Assembly: GCF_947504215.1 (NCBI RefSeq)
Contig: NZ_CANNGO010000001.1
Location: forward strand, 310,001-374,000
Length of the DNA: 64,000 bases
Direction: 5' to 3'
DNA from: an uncultured Ruegeria sp.
Lineage (GTDB): Bacteria > Pseudomonadota > Alphaproteobacteria > Rhodobacterales > Rhodobacteraceae
Numbering within the stretch: the stretch's first letter is position 1; each line of letters opens with the position of its first letter. The position numbers and the translations under genes are program-made. Positions 45,527 through 55,396 of the stretch are shown one piece after another. A model generated the notes under the pieces. It had not been told where the DNA came from and did no database searches. It saw only the letters and a list, made by a program, of their open reading frames with translations.

Positions 45527-46510
45527 ATGACCGCTGCCAAAATTGATTTCAACGACCGCTTGCTGTCTCTGGGCCTTGCGCGGGTCGCAGAGCAGGCTGC
45601 GCTTGCCTCAGCCTCTCTGGTCGGGCGCGGTGACGAAAAAGCTGCGGATCAGGCCGCCGTGAACGCGATGCGTGAGCAGTTGAACCTGCTGGATATTGCG
45701 GGTGTCGTCGTCATCGGTGAAGGAGAACGGGACGAAGCGCCGATGCTGTATATTGGCGAAGAGGTTGGAACCGGAAACGGTCCTGGCGTCGATATCGCGT
45801 TGGATCCGCTTGAAGGCACCACTCTCACCGCAAAGGATATGCCCAACGCGCTGACCGTGATTGCCATGGGGCCGCGCGGTTCCATGCTGCACGCGCCCGA
45901 TGTTTACATGGACAAACTGGCCGTCGGTCCGGGCTATCCGGACGGCGTTGTCAATCTGGACATGAGCCCGCGCGAGCGGGTCGAAGCGCTGGCCAAAGCC
46001 AAAAACTGCGCGCCTGCAGACATCACGGTCTGCATTCTGGAACGCCCGCGCCACGAAGCGATGATCGCCGAAGTGCGCGAGACAGGCGCTGCTATCCGGT
46101 TGATCACGGACGGCGACGTTGCCGGTGTGATGCATTGCGCCGAAAGCGAAGAAACCGGAATCGATATGTATATGGGCCAGGGTGGCGCGCCCGAAGGCGT
46201 GTTGGCCGCGGCGGCTCTGAAATGTATGGGCGGGCAGATTTTTGGCCGTCTGCTGTTTCGCAACGATGACGAACGTGGCCGTGCAGCCAAGGCTGGCATC
46301 ACCGATCTAAACCGCGTGTATACGCGGGATGAAATGGTGACCGCTGACGTGATCTTTGCCGCGACCGGCGTCACCGGTGGGTCGCTGCTGCCACGTATCA
46401 AGCGCGAGCCCGGCTGGGTTGAAACCACAACGCTGCTTATGCGTTCTAAGACCGGATCGGTGCGCCGCATGTCTTACCGCACGCCAATGTGGTCACACAC
46501 TGACGCATAG
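45527..46510 (+). CDS. glpX: Class II fructose-1,6-bisphosphatase
   Basis: 327 residues from ATG 45527; an in-frame ATG at 45485 is less likely. Metal- and substrate-binding motifs: VIGEGERDEAPMLYIGEEVG, ALDPLEGTTLTAKDMPNALT, GAPEGVLAAAALKCMGGQ and VIFAATGVTGG. It hydrolyses fructose-1,6-bisphosphate in gluconeogenesis, useful for growth on C2-C3 compounds such as those made by the DHPS and glycerol genes in this window. A hairpin follows before recJ. Confidence 0.95.
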   Translation: MTAAKIDFNDRLLSLGLARVAEQAALASASLVGRGDEKAADQAAVNAMREQLNLLDIAGVVVIGEGERDEAPMLYIGEEVGTGNGPGVDIALDPLEGTTLTAKDMPNALTVIAMGPRGSMLHAPDVYMDKLAVGPGYPDGVVNLDMSPRERVEALAKAKNCAPADITVCILERPRHEAMIAEVRETGAAIRLITDGDVAGVMHCAESEETGIDMYMGQGGAPEGVLAAAALKCMGGQIFGRLLFRNDDERGRAAKAGITDLNRVYTRDEMVTADVIFAATGVTGGSLLPRIKREPGWVETTTLLMRSKTGSVRRMSYRTPMWSHTDA

Positions 46511-46556
46511 TGGCTTGCGCCACTGCCTTCGGCGAGAGTATTTGTAAAAAGATGAA

Positions 46557-46584
46557 AAGGCCGGGCCCGTAAGGTCCCGGCCTT
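46557..46584 (+). terminator. Hairpin between glpX and recJ
   Basis: AAGGCCGGG (46557-46565) pairs with CCCGGCCTT (46576-46584), with CC/GG pairing inside. The stem is strong but the following bases (ATCGTA) are not a T-run, so termination may be partial. Confidence 0.55.
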
Positions 46585-46602
46585 ATCGTATAGGGGGTAG
46601 CG

Positions 46603-48345
46603 ATGGGCTTTCTTGGAGTTGAACAGTCATTATCCGGTCGGCGCTGGATTGGGCCCACGCCCGAGGTTGAGCGGGCGACGGATATGCTGGCGCAACAGGC
46701 CGACCTGCCGCGTGCGGTCTGTCAGGTGCTTGCCCAGCGCGGGGTGCCGCCAATGGAAGCACAAAGCTTTCTGGAGCCCAAGCTGAAAGAACTCCTGCCT
46801 GACCCGCGCAATCTGAAAGACATGGAGATTGCGGCAGCCCGGTTTCTGCATGCTGCTCACCAAAAGCAAAGCATCGCAGTTTTTGCGGATTACGACGTGG
46901 ACGGTGGCAGTTCCGCCGCCTTGTTATTGGTTTGGTTGCGCCAGATGGGCATGCAGGCGACCCTTTATGTGCCCGACCGGATCGACGAAGGCTATGGTCC
47001 GAATGTACCGGCTATGCAAGCGCTGGCAAAGTCGCATGACCTGATCATTTGCGTGGACTGCGGCACGCTGAGTCACGAGCCGATCGCCGCGGTCAAAGGA
47101 GCCGATGTCATCGTTCTGGATCACCATCTTGGGGGAGAAACCCTGCCCGACTGCGTGGCGGTAGTGAACCCTAACCGTCAGGATGAAAGCGGCGATCTGG
47201 GATATCTTTGCGCGGCAGGCGTGGTCTTCTTAATGCTTGTCGAAGCTGGCCGTCAGATGCGTGAGGCCGGGACCAAAGGCCCTGATTTGATCTCTCTGCT
47301 TGATCTCGTGGCGCTTGCGACTGTCGCGGATGTCGCGCCTTTGATCGGTGCCAATCGAGCACTGGTGCGGCAGGGGCTGAAGGTGATGGCCGCGCGCAAA
47401 CGACCGGGGCTGATGGCTCTGTCAGATGTGGCAAGAATGGATTCCGCCCCAAACAGTTATCACTTAGGCTTTCTTCTGGGGCCGAGGGTGAACGCCGGCG
47501 GACGAATTGGTCAGGCCGAACTTGGCGCACGGCTGCTAAGCACCGAGTCCATGAGCGAGGCTGAAGCCCTGGCCGAGCGTTTGGACGAATTGAACTCTGA
47601 ACGCCGGGATATCGAAAACGCGGTGCGAGCCGCCGCGCTGGAACAAGCCGAAGATCGTGGGCTGGATGCGCCGCTTGTCTGGGCCGCCGGTGAAGGCTGG
47701 CATCCCGGCGTCGTTGGGATCGTTGCCTCACGCCTGAAAGAAACCGCAAACCGCCCCGCCATCGTCATCGGACTTGATGGGGATGAGGGCAAAGGCTCGG
47801 GTCGATCCGTCTCGGGTGTCGATCTCGGCGCGTCGATCCAAAGGTTGGCCGCCGAAGGGTTACTGGTGAAAGGCGGTGGCCACAAAATGGCGGCGGGTCT
47901 GACAGTAAAGCGTGACCAGTTGGAACCGGCCATGGAACGACTGAGCGTGCTGTTGGCCAAGCAAGGCGCTGGACAAGGGGGACTAGCGGATTTGAAGCTG
48001 GACGGTACCCTGATGCCCGATTCAGCGACGGTTGATTTGATCGAACAGATTGAAAAGGCTGGCCCTTTCGGAGCCAGCGCCCCGGCGCCCCGCTACGTTC
48101 TGCCTGATCTTCAGGTGCGATTTGCCAAGCGCGTGGGCGAGTCTCATTTGAAACTGTCCTTGTCTGACGGCATGAGCAGTGGGCTTGATGCGATAGCCTT
48201 TGGTGCGTTTGATGGGCCGATCGGACAACGGCTGTCAAATCACGGCGGTGCGCGGTTCCATTTTGCGGGTCGGCTCGAGATCAATTCATGGGGCGGTCGG
48301 CAAAATGTACAGCTGCGTCTCGAGGACGCGGCAGAGGCCAGTTAA
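46603..48345 (+). CDS. recJ: Single-stranded-DNA exonuclease RecJ
   Basis: 580 residues of the DHH phosphoesterase family. Motifs in order: VFADYDVDGGSSAALLLVWL (I), LIICVDCGTLSHEPI (II), VIVLDHHLGGE (III, DHH), and a DHHA1 domain with AGEGWHPGVVGIVASRLKE followed by GSGRSVSGVDLG and GGGHKMAAGLT. It digests 5' single strands in recombination and mismatch repair. In motif II the usual D-x-G-x-x-N is DCGTLSH, with the final His as in several alphaproteobacterial forms. Confidence 0.95.
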   Translation: MGFLGVEQSLSGRRWIGPTPEVERATDMLAQQADLPRAVCQVLAQRGVPPMEAQSFLEPKLKELLPDPRNLKDMEIAAARFLHAAHQKQSIAVFADYDVDGGSSAALLLVWLRQMGMQATLYVPDRIDEGYGPNVPAMQALAKSHDLIICVDCGTLSHEPIAAVKGADVIVLDHHLGGETLPDCVAVVNPNRQDESGDLGYLCAAGVVFLMLVEAGRQMREAGTKGPDLISLLDLVALATVADVAPLIGANRALVRQGLKVMAARKRPGLMALSDVARMDSAPNSYHLGFLLGPRVNAGGRIGQAELGARLLSTESMSEAEALAERLDELNSERRDIENAVRAAALEQAEDRGLDAPLVWAAGEGWHPGVVGIVASRLKETANRPAIVIGLDGDEGKGSGRSVSGVDLGASIQRLAAEGLLVKGGGHKMAAGLTVKRDQLEPAMERLSVLLAKQGAGQGGLADLKLDGTLMPDSATVDLIEQIEKAGPFGASAPAPRYVLPDLQVRFAKRVGESHLKLSLSDGMSSGLDAIAFGAFDGPIGQRLSNHGGARFHFAGRLEINSWGGRQNVQLRLEDAAEAS

Positions 48346-48453
48346 CCCTTGTTTCAGGCCTCGTGCTGCATGCCAAAAAACTTTCACATCCCTGCACTTT
48401 TCGGCTTGCGGGGGTCCGAGTGAAACCGTAAAAGGCCCACCACAAGCCAGCGT

Positions 48454-48528
48454 GGCCCGTTCGTCTATCGGTTAGGACGCCAGGTTTTCAACCTGGAAAG
48501 AGGGGTTCGATTCCCCTACGGGCTACCA
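48454..48528 (+). tRNA. tRNA-Glu (TTC anticodon), copy 1
   Basis: 75-nt cloverleaf: acceptor GGCCCGT/ACGGGCT, anticodon stem CCAGG/CCTGG with loop TTTTCAA (anticodon TTC), T arm GGGG-TTCGATT-CCCC, encoded CCA. It is identical to the copy 70 bp downstream. Confidence 0.97.
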
Positions 48529-48598
48529 GCTTGTATTTTTATATATTTTCCAGCGTCTTATTGATGGTTGATCAACCGTCTTGCTGGTTTGCCAATGT

Positions 48599-48673
48599 GG
48601 CCCGTTCGTCTATCGGTTAGGACGCCAGGTTTTCAACCTGGAAAGAGGGGTTCGATTCCCCTACGGGCTACCA
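48599..48673 (+). tRNA. tRNA-Glu (TTC anticodon), copy 2
   Basis: Identical over all 75 nt to copy 1 and in the same orientation, separated by a 70-bp AT-richer spacer that differs from the other flanks. Probably one precursor transcript with copy 1. Confidence 0.97.
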
Positions 48674-48828
48674 TTCCACCCTAAATCCGAAGAACTCTTT
48701 AAATCAAACCGCTTACCAAACGTGTAACGCGCCTTGTTCAGGGATGCCCAGACACCCAAACCTGACGGGAAATGACGCTGAATTTGGCTAGCGAAAACCA
48801 GTGAGATTTCATTTACTAAATTTTTAGT

Positions 48829-48857
48829 TTGACACGCAGGCAGAAAATCGCTGATGT
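48829..48857 (+). promoter_or_regulatory. Candidate promoter of the glycerol transporter operon
   Basis: TTGACA (48829-48834) is a perfect -35 element. The -10 candidate 17 bp later, TGATGT (48852-48857), is poor, so an activator may be needed. The upstream 155 bp (48674-48828) are AT-rich and hold no gene. A strong GGGAGG ribosome site precedes glpV. Confidence 0.4.
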
Positions 48858-48909
48858 TGTTCGTCATCCGGTCTGCGCCGGGTAACCATAATTTTTTGGG
48901 AGGAAACAG

Positions 48910-50649
48910 ATGCGGAGACATCTACTTTCCGCAGTGGCGGCGGCTGCCGTCATTGCGGGGCATGGTCCTGTTTGGGCCGACGAAGCCGCAGCACAGCGCT
49001 GGATCGACGACGAATTCCAGCCATCGACACTGTCGAAAGACGAACAGATGGCGGAAATGCAATGGTTCATCGAAGCTGCTCAGCCTTACAATGGCATGGA
49101 AATCAACGTTCTGTCCGAAGGCATTCCAACCCACTCCTACGAATCCGAGGTTCTGACCAAAGCGTTCGAGGAAATCACGGGTATCAAGGTCAATCACCAG
49201 ATCCTCGGTGAGGGCGAAGTGGTTCAGGCTGTTCAGACTCAGCTTCAGACAGGTCGGAACCTGTATGATGGCTATGTCAATGACAGCGACTTGATCGGCA
49301 CGCACTCGCGTCTTCAACTGGCCTATCCGCTGACCGACATGATGGGTGGTGACTGGGCGGCGTCGACTTCGCCGACGCTGGATCTGGATGACTTCATGGG
49401 CATTCAGTTCACCACCGGCCCGGACGGCAAGCTGTATCAACTGCCCGACCAGCAGTTCGCCAACCTCTACTGGTTCCGCAAGGACTGGTTCGATGATGAG
49501 GCCAACAAAGCCGCCTTCAAGGAAAAGTACGGCTATGATCTGGGTGTTCCAGTCAACTGGTCTGCTTACGAAGACATCGCCGATTTCTTCACCAACGACG
49601 TGAAAGAAGTCGACGGCACCACGATCTATGGCCACATGGATTACGGCAAGCGCGCGCCTGACCTGGGCTGGCGTATGACCGACGCCTGGCTGTCGATGGC
49701 TGGTGCTGGCGATGTGGGCGAACCCAACGGTATCCCGGTCGACGAATGGGGCATCCGTATGGAAGCTGGCACCTGTAACCCGGTCGGTGCTTCGGTATCG
49801 CGCGGCGGTGCCGCTAACGGCCCGGCTGCGGTCTATGCGATCCGTAAGTGGGACGAATGGCTGCGGAACTACGCTCCTCCGGGTGCGGCGTCTTATGACT
49901 TTTACCAGTCTCTGCCTGCGCTGAGCCAGGGCAACGTAGCCCAGCAGATCTTCTGGTACACCGCCTTTACCGCCGACATGGTGAAGCCGAAGTCCGAAGG
50001 CAACAACACCGTGGATGACGAAGGCACGCCGCTGTGGCGAATGGCGCCCAGCCCGCACGGCCCTTATTGGGAAGAAGGCCAAAAGGTTGGGTATCAGGAC
50101 GTGGGTTCCTGGACCTTCCTGAAATCGACCCCTGCGGATCGTGCGCAGGCGGCTTGGCTCTACGCTCAGTTCGTGACGTCCAAAACTGTCGATGTGAAGA
50201 AGTCCCATGTGGGTCTGACCTTCATCCGCGACAGCTCGGTCAACCACGAGTCGTTCACCGAGCGCGCACCCAAACTGGGTGGTCTGGTCGAGTTCTACCG
50301 CTCGCCTGATCGTGTGGCATGGTCGCCGACCGGCATCAACGTGCCGGACTATCCGAAGCTGGCCCAGATCTGGTGGCAGCAGATCGGTGACGTGAACTCG
50401 GGCGCGTTCACCCCGCAAGAGGCGATGGACCGTCTGGCTGAAGAGATGGACATCACCATGGCCCGTATGCAAGCCGCGGATGAAAGTGCCGGTGTCTACG
50501 GTGGCTGCGGCCCCCGCCTGAACGAGCCGCAGGATGCGTCCTTCTGGCTGGAAAAAGCAGGCTCGCCCAAGGCCAAGCTGGAGAACGAAAAGCCGCAAGG
50601 CCAGACCGTCAACTATGACGAACTGGTGCAGCGCTGGCAGTCCCAGTAA
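48910..50649 (+). CDS. glpV: Glycerol-type ABC transporter substrate-binding protein GlpV
   Basis: 579 residues with a signal peptide (MRRHLLSAVAAAAVIAGHGP..., cleavage near Ala23). It is longer than usual sugar-binding proteins and fits the rhizobial GlpV type: a family-1 extracellular fold with EINVLSEGIPTHSYESEVLT, ITGIKVNHQILGEGEVVQ, DQQFANLYWFRKDWFDDEA and cysteines in AGTCNPVG and YGGCGPRL. In Rhizobium leguminosarum glpSTPQUV carry glycerol uptake; here the binding-protein gene is first instead of last. glpD and glpK are not nearby. The assignment to glycerol is by family and gene order. Confidence 0.85.
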   Translation: MRRHLLSAVAAAAVIAGHGPVWADEAAAQRWIDDEFQPSTLSKDEQMAEMQWFIEAAQPYNGMEINVLSEGIPTHSYESEVLTKAFEEITGIKVNHQILGEGEVVQAVQTQLQTGRNLYDGYVNDSDLIGTHSRLQLAYPLTDMMGGDWAASTSPTLDLDDFMGIQFTTGPDGKLYQLPDQQFANLYWFRKDWFDDEANKAAFKEKYGYDLGVPVNWSAYEDIADFFTNDVKEVDGTTIYGHMDYGKRAPDLGWRMTDAWLSMAGAGDVGEPNGIPVDEWGIRMEAGTCNPVGASVSRGGAANGPAAVYAIRKWDEWLRNYAPPGAASYDFYQSLPALSQGNVAQQIFWYTAFTADMVKPKSEGNNTVDDEGTPLWRMAPSPHGPYWEEGQKVGYQDVGSWTFLKSTPADRAQAAWLYAQFVTSKTVDVKKSHVGLTFIRDSSVNHESFTERAPKLGGLVEFYRSPDRVAWSPTGINVPDYPKLAQIWWQQIGDVNSGAFTPQEAMDRLAEEMDITMARMQAADESAGVYGGCGPRLNEPQDASFWLEKAGSPKAKLENEKPQGQTVNYDELVQRWQSQ

Positions 50650-50661
50650 GCCGCAAAAACA

Positions 50662-50685
50662 GGGGATGCCGTCTCAGGCATCCCC
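50662..50685 (+). promoter_or_regulatory. Hairpin between glpV and glpS
   Basis: GGGGATGCC (50662-50670) pairs perfectly with GGCATCCCC (50677-50685) around a 6-nt loop. There is no T-run. It lies 13 bp after the glpV stop, so it probably stabilises the glpV message 3' end or acts as a partial terminator. Confidence 0.68.
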
Positions 50686-50734
50686 ATCCAAGACTAAAAC
50701 AGCGCTTGGCGCTGCGGGATCGGAACCCACAGAC

Positions 50735-51784
50735 ATGATCGAATTACAAGACGCGACCAAACGGGTCGGCAACGTCATCCATATCAAACCCACGTCCCTG
50801 ACTTTGCACACCGGTCACTTCAACGTGCTGCTGGGGGCCACCGGCTCAGGCAAGACCTCTTTGATCAAAATGATGGCCGGGCTTGACCCGATCGCCTCGG
50901 GTAAGGTCCTGATGGATGGACAGGACGTAACGAGGCTGAACACACAGAAACGCAAAATCAGCCTCGTGCACCAGTTCTTTGTGAATTACCCGCATATGAG
51001 TGTTTTCGACAACATCGCCTCGCCGCTTCGCGTGGCAGGCATGGCGCAAAGCGAAGTTGAAGGTCGAGTCGAAGAGGCCGCCGACCTGCTGCAACTGCGC
51101 CCGATGTTGCTCCGCCGCCCGCATGAACTGTCGGGTGGCCAACAACAACGCACCGCGCTGGCGCGTGCGATTGCCAAGGAAAGCCGCGCAGTGTTCCTGG
51201 ACGAACCGCTCGCGAACCTGGACTACAAACTGCGCGAGGAACTGCGTGAGCAATTGCCGGATCTGTTTGCCGGGCGCGGCGCTGTGGTAGTCTACGCTAC
51301 CTCAGAACCCGAGGAGGCGCTGCTGTTGGGAGGCCATACCGCCCTGATGGAGGACGGCAACGTAACCCAGTTTGGCCCGACGGCTGATATCTACCGCAAC
51401 CCAGAAAACATCGCTGCTGCACGGGTGTTCTCGGACCCGCCAATCAACGTGGCGCAGATCACTGTCTCTGGTGAACAGGCGCAACTGGCCGGCGGCGGCG
51501 GTTGGTCTGTCAGCGATATCGCCGACGGCGATTACATGGTCGCTGTCCGCCCGCATCGGGTGACACCGTTCCGCACCTCGGATGCAGATGTGGAACTGAC
51601 AGGCCGCGTAATCGTGACCGAGCTGTCGGGCTCGGATTCCAGCGCGCATTTCCAGCATGGCAATGACGCATGGGTTTCTTTGGCCGCTGGTGTGCACCCT
51701 TATGAGGTGGGCGAAGATCACAGTTTCTACATGAACCCGGCACATTGCCGGTATTTCGGCCAAGACGGCCAAAGGGTGGCCTGA
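50735..51784 (+). CDS. glpS: Glycerol-type ABC transporter ATP-binding protein GlpS
   Basis: 349 residues. Walker A is GATGSGKTS (about 34-42), Q-loop VHQFF, signature LSGGQQQR (L132-S133-G134-G135-Q136), Walker B AVFLDEPLANLD. The switch region, however, reads YATSEPEEA with Ser190 where a His is expected, so its own ATP site lacks the H-loop residue. A regulatory OB-like C-terminal domain (about 235-349) follows. The frame continues upstream to 50534 inside glpV, but ATG 50735 is the family start. Confidence 0.9.
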   Translation: MIELQDATKRVGNVIHIKPTSLTLHTGHFNVLLGATGSGKTSLIKMMAGLDPIASGKVLMDGQDVTRLNTQKRKISLVHQFFVNYPHMSVFDNIASPLRVAGMAQSEVEGRVEEAADLLQLRPMLLRRPHELSGGQQQRTALARAIAKESRAVFLDEPLANLDYKLREELREQLPDLFAGRGAVVVYATSEPEEALLLGGHTALMEDGNVTQFGPTADIYRNPENIAAARVFSDPPINVAQITVSGEQAQLAGGGGWSVSDIADGDYMVAVRPHRVTPFRTSDADVELTGRVIVTELSGSDSSAHFQHGNDAWVSLAAGVHPYEVGEDHSFYMNPAHCRYFGQDGQRVA

Positions 51785-51785
51785 C

Positions 51786-52858
<1,073 letters not shown>

Positions 52859-52862
<4 letters not shown>

Positions 52863-53722
52863 GAACGGAAAATCAACGAGCCTGGTTCTTTGTCCTGCCA
52901 GTTTTGGCGCTGGTCGCGTTCAACGCACTGGTGCCGATGATGACGGTGGTCAACTATTCGGTGCAGGAAACCTTTGGCAACAACCAGTTCTTCTGGGAAG
53001 GGCTTGGTTGGTTTGAACAAATCCTGCGCTCTGATCGCTTCCAAGCCGCTTTGGGACGGCAGTTCCTGTTTACCTTCATGATCCTGATCATCGAGGTCCC
53101 TTTGGGCATCATCGTCGCCCTTTCCATGCCGCGCAAAGGCTTTTGGGTGCCGGTCTGTCTGGTTCTGATGGCCCTGCCGATGCTGATCCCGTGGAACGTG
53201 GTGGGGTCGATGTGGAACATATTTACCCTGCCCAAGATCGGCCTGCTTGGATACTTCCTAAATGACGTTCTGGGCATCAATTATGACATGACCCAACAGC
53301 CTCTGTCGGCCTGGATCACCGTCATTGTGATGGATGTCTGGCACTGGACGTCGCTGGTGGTGCTGCTGTGCTATGCGGGCCTCGTGTCGATCCCGGACGC
53401 CTATTACCAGGCGGCCAAGATCGACGGTGCCAGCCCTTGGTCGGTGTTCCGCTATATCCAACTGCCCAAGATGAAGACAGTTCTGACCATCGCAATCCTT
53501 TTGCGGTTCATGGACAGCTTCAACATCTATACCGAGCCGTTTGTTCTGACCGGCGGTGGCCCTGGCAACTCGACCACCTTGTTGTCGATCGACCTGGTGA
53601 AGATCGCGTTGGGACAGTTCGACCTTGGCCCTGCGGCGGCGATGAGTCTGATCTATTTCGCCATCACATTACTTGTGTCGTGGCTCTTCTACACTCTGAT
53701 GACAAAGGATGACGCAGAATGA
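52859..53722 (+). CDS. glpP: Glycerol-type ABC transporter permease GlpP
   Basis: 287 residues with six predicted helices and the EAA loop YYQAAKIDGASPWSVFRYIQ (first residues about 181), which contacts the ATPases. MalF-type permease. Its ATG overlaps the glpT stop and its stop overlaps glpQ (ATGA both times). Confidence 0.9.
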
Positions 53723-54516
53723 AAAAGCGTTCCCTCATCCCGATCCTGTACATCGCGTTCCTGATGCTGCCGATCTATTGGCTGGTGGCGATGTCCTTCA
53801 AGACCACGAACGAGATTCTGTCGGGCTTTTCCCTGTTTCCTCAGACCTTTACGCTGGAGAATTACATCACAATCTTCACCGATCCGACCTGGTATTGGGG
53901 CTACATCAACTCAATCACCTATGTGACGCTGAACACGGTGCTTTCGGTCTGTGTCGCCCTTCCCGCGGCCTATGCGTTCTCGCGCTATCGGTTCCTGGGC
54001 GACAAGCAGCTGTTCTTCTGGCTGCTGACCAACCGGATGGCCCCAGCGGCGGTATTTGCCCTGCCGTTCTTTCAGCTCTATTCCTCGATCGGTCTGTTCG
54101 ACACCTATCTGGCCGTGGCTCTGGCGCACACATTGTTCAACGTGCCGCTTGCCGTTTGGATCTTGGAGGGCTTCATGCGCGGCATTCCAAAGGAACTGGA
54201 TGAAACCGCCTATGTCGACGGCTACTCTTTCCCGCGGTTTTTCGTGACGATCTTCCTGCCCAACATCAAGGCCGGGGTCGGCGTGGCGGCCTTTTTCTGC
54301 TTCATGTTCTCATGGGTGGAAATGCTGCTGGCGAAAACCCTGACGGCGGTCGAGGCCAAACCCATTGCTGCTGTGATGACCCGCACCGCCTCCAGCGCTG
54401 GGTATGAGTTGGGCTTGCTGGCCGCCGCTGGCACGCTAACCATTATCCCCGGCGCCATCGTCATTTGGTTTGTCCGCAACTACATCGCGCGTGGTTTCGC
54501 GATGGGACGCGTGTGA
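53719..54516 (+). CDS. glpQ: Glycerol-type ABC transporter permease GlpQ
   Basis: 265 residues with six predicted helices, MalG type. The EAA loop reads ELDETAYVDGYSFPRFFVTI (first residues about 158). It pairs with GlpP in the inner membrane. A plus-strand frame at 53709-54203 overlapping its start is a shadow. Confidence 0.9.
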   Translation: MKKRSLIPILYIAFLMLPIYWLVAMSFKTTNEILSGFSLFPQTFTLENYITIFTDPTWYWGYINSITYVTLNTVLSVCVALPAAYAFSRYRFLGDKQLFFWLLTNRMAPAAVFALPFFQLYSSIGLFDTYLAVALAHTLFNVPLAVWILEGFMRGIPKELDETAYVDGYSFPRFFVTIFLPNIKAGVGVAAFFCFMFSWVEMLLAKTLTAVEAKPIAAVMTRTASSAGYELGLLAAAGTLTIIPGAIVIWFVRNYIARGFAMGRV

Positions 54517-54524
54517 GGTTCAAT

Positions 54525-54932
54525 ATGCGCAAACTTTTATTTACCCTACCACTACTCCTACCCTCCTCTGCTGTGGCGCAGGCCGCAGCCGGATGGGGCA
54601 GTGTTGGCCAGCAAGAAGAAAAGGGATTTTCCTGGACGGCCCCGCTGTGGCCTGATTTCTGGATGGCATGGACACCTGCGACACTGGCTGTGTTTGTTGG
54701 CATCTTCTCCGCCATCGCCGTGATTGGCATTCTAGAGGTCACCCGATTTCGGGACGGGATCGAACGCCGCGGAATCCTTGGCCTGACAACCACCTTAGGA
54801 GACAGGTTATTCATTACTCTGCTGGGCTCGGTCTACATCTTCCTGGCTTGGCTTGGGTTTGTGGGACAGCCGGTTTGGATACCGCTTTTCCTGTCAATCG
54901 GTTGGGGCGTTTTTGTTTTCCGGAAAGTTTAG
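54525..54932 (+). CDS. glpU: DUF2160 membrane protein GlpU
   Basis: 135 residues with a cleavable-looking N-terminal segment (MRKLLFTLPLLLPSSAVAQA) and three further hydrophobic helices. Proteins of this family (DUF2160) accompany the glycerol ABC transporter in rhizobia as GlpU, with an undefined role. It lies 8 bp after glpQ and is the last gene of the operon. Confidence 0.85.
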   Translation: MRKLLFTLPLLLPSSAVAQAAAGWGSVGQQEEKGFSWTAPLWPDFWMAWTPATLAVFVGIFSAIAVIGILEVTRFRDGIERRGILGLTTTLGDRLFITLLGSVYIFLAWLGFVGQPVWIPLFLSIGWGVFVFRKV

Positions 54933-54982
54933 GCTTTGCGTAACCGCGAAAGGATGCTTGTTTAGCGGGCATACTAAGTAAA

Positions 54983-55396
54983 ATGGTGACACCGAAACCG
55001 ATGCGTAAGAAAAAGACGACAAATCTGCTGACCGAGGTTGAACTTGAGTTCATGAACGAACTCTGGGCCCTCGGACAAGGCTCGGTTCGTGATGTCCTTG
55101 ACCGCCTGCCGCCAGAGCGCAATCTGGCCTATACGTCAGGTGCCACAATCCTGCGCATTCTCGACGAAAAAGGCTTTGTCGAAAGTCGCAAGCACGGCAA
55201 AACGCTGATCTACAGGCCCCTTCTGGAAAAAGACAGGTATCAGGCACGATCGCTTCAAAACCTGTCCCGTACATTGTTCGATGACACGCCCGCCACGCTC
55301 GTGGCGCGACTGGTGGATGACGCGGGGCTGAGTGAAGATGATCTTGAGGAAATTCGAGCACTGGTAGAGAGGAGACTGCAAAATGACAGCGGTTAA
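54983..55396 (+). CDS. BlaI/MecI/CopY-family transcriptional repressor
   Basis: 137 residues. The winged helix reads LTEVELEFMNELWALGQGSV and RDVLDRLPPERNLAYTSGAT, then ILRILDEKGFVESRKHGKTL, as in BlaI. A dimerisation helix follows (about 80-137). BlaI-type repressors are cleaved after a signal from a BlaR1-type membrane protease, which is the next gene, overlapping by 14 bp. No beta-lactamase is adjacent. Confidence 0.88.
   Translation: MVTPKPMRKKKTTNLLTEVELEFMNELWALGQGSVRDVLDRLPPERNLAYTSGATILRILDEKGFVESRKHGKTLIYRPLLEKDRYQARSLQNLSRTLFDDTPATLVARLVDDAGLSEDDLEEIRALVERRLQNDSG

Noticed and set aside
48454..48673. The tRNA-Glu repeats as attachment sites of an integrated element
   Set aside because: Only 70 bp separate them, there is no integrase, and both copies are complete tRNA genes.
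48922..50598. A 558-codon open frame on the minus strand opposite glpV
   Set aside because: It mirrors glpV almost end to end, has no ribosome site and no domain-like sequence. Long antisense frames are expected opposite GC-rich genes with biased third positions.
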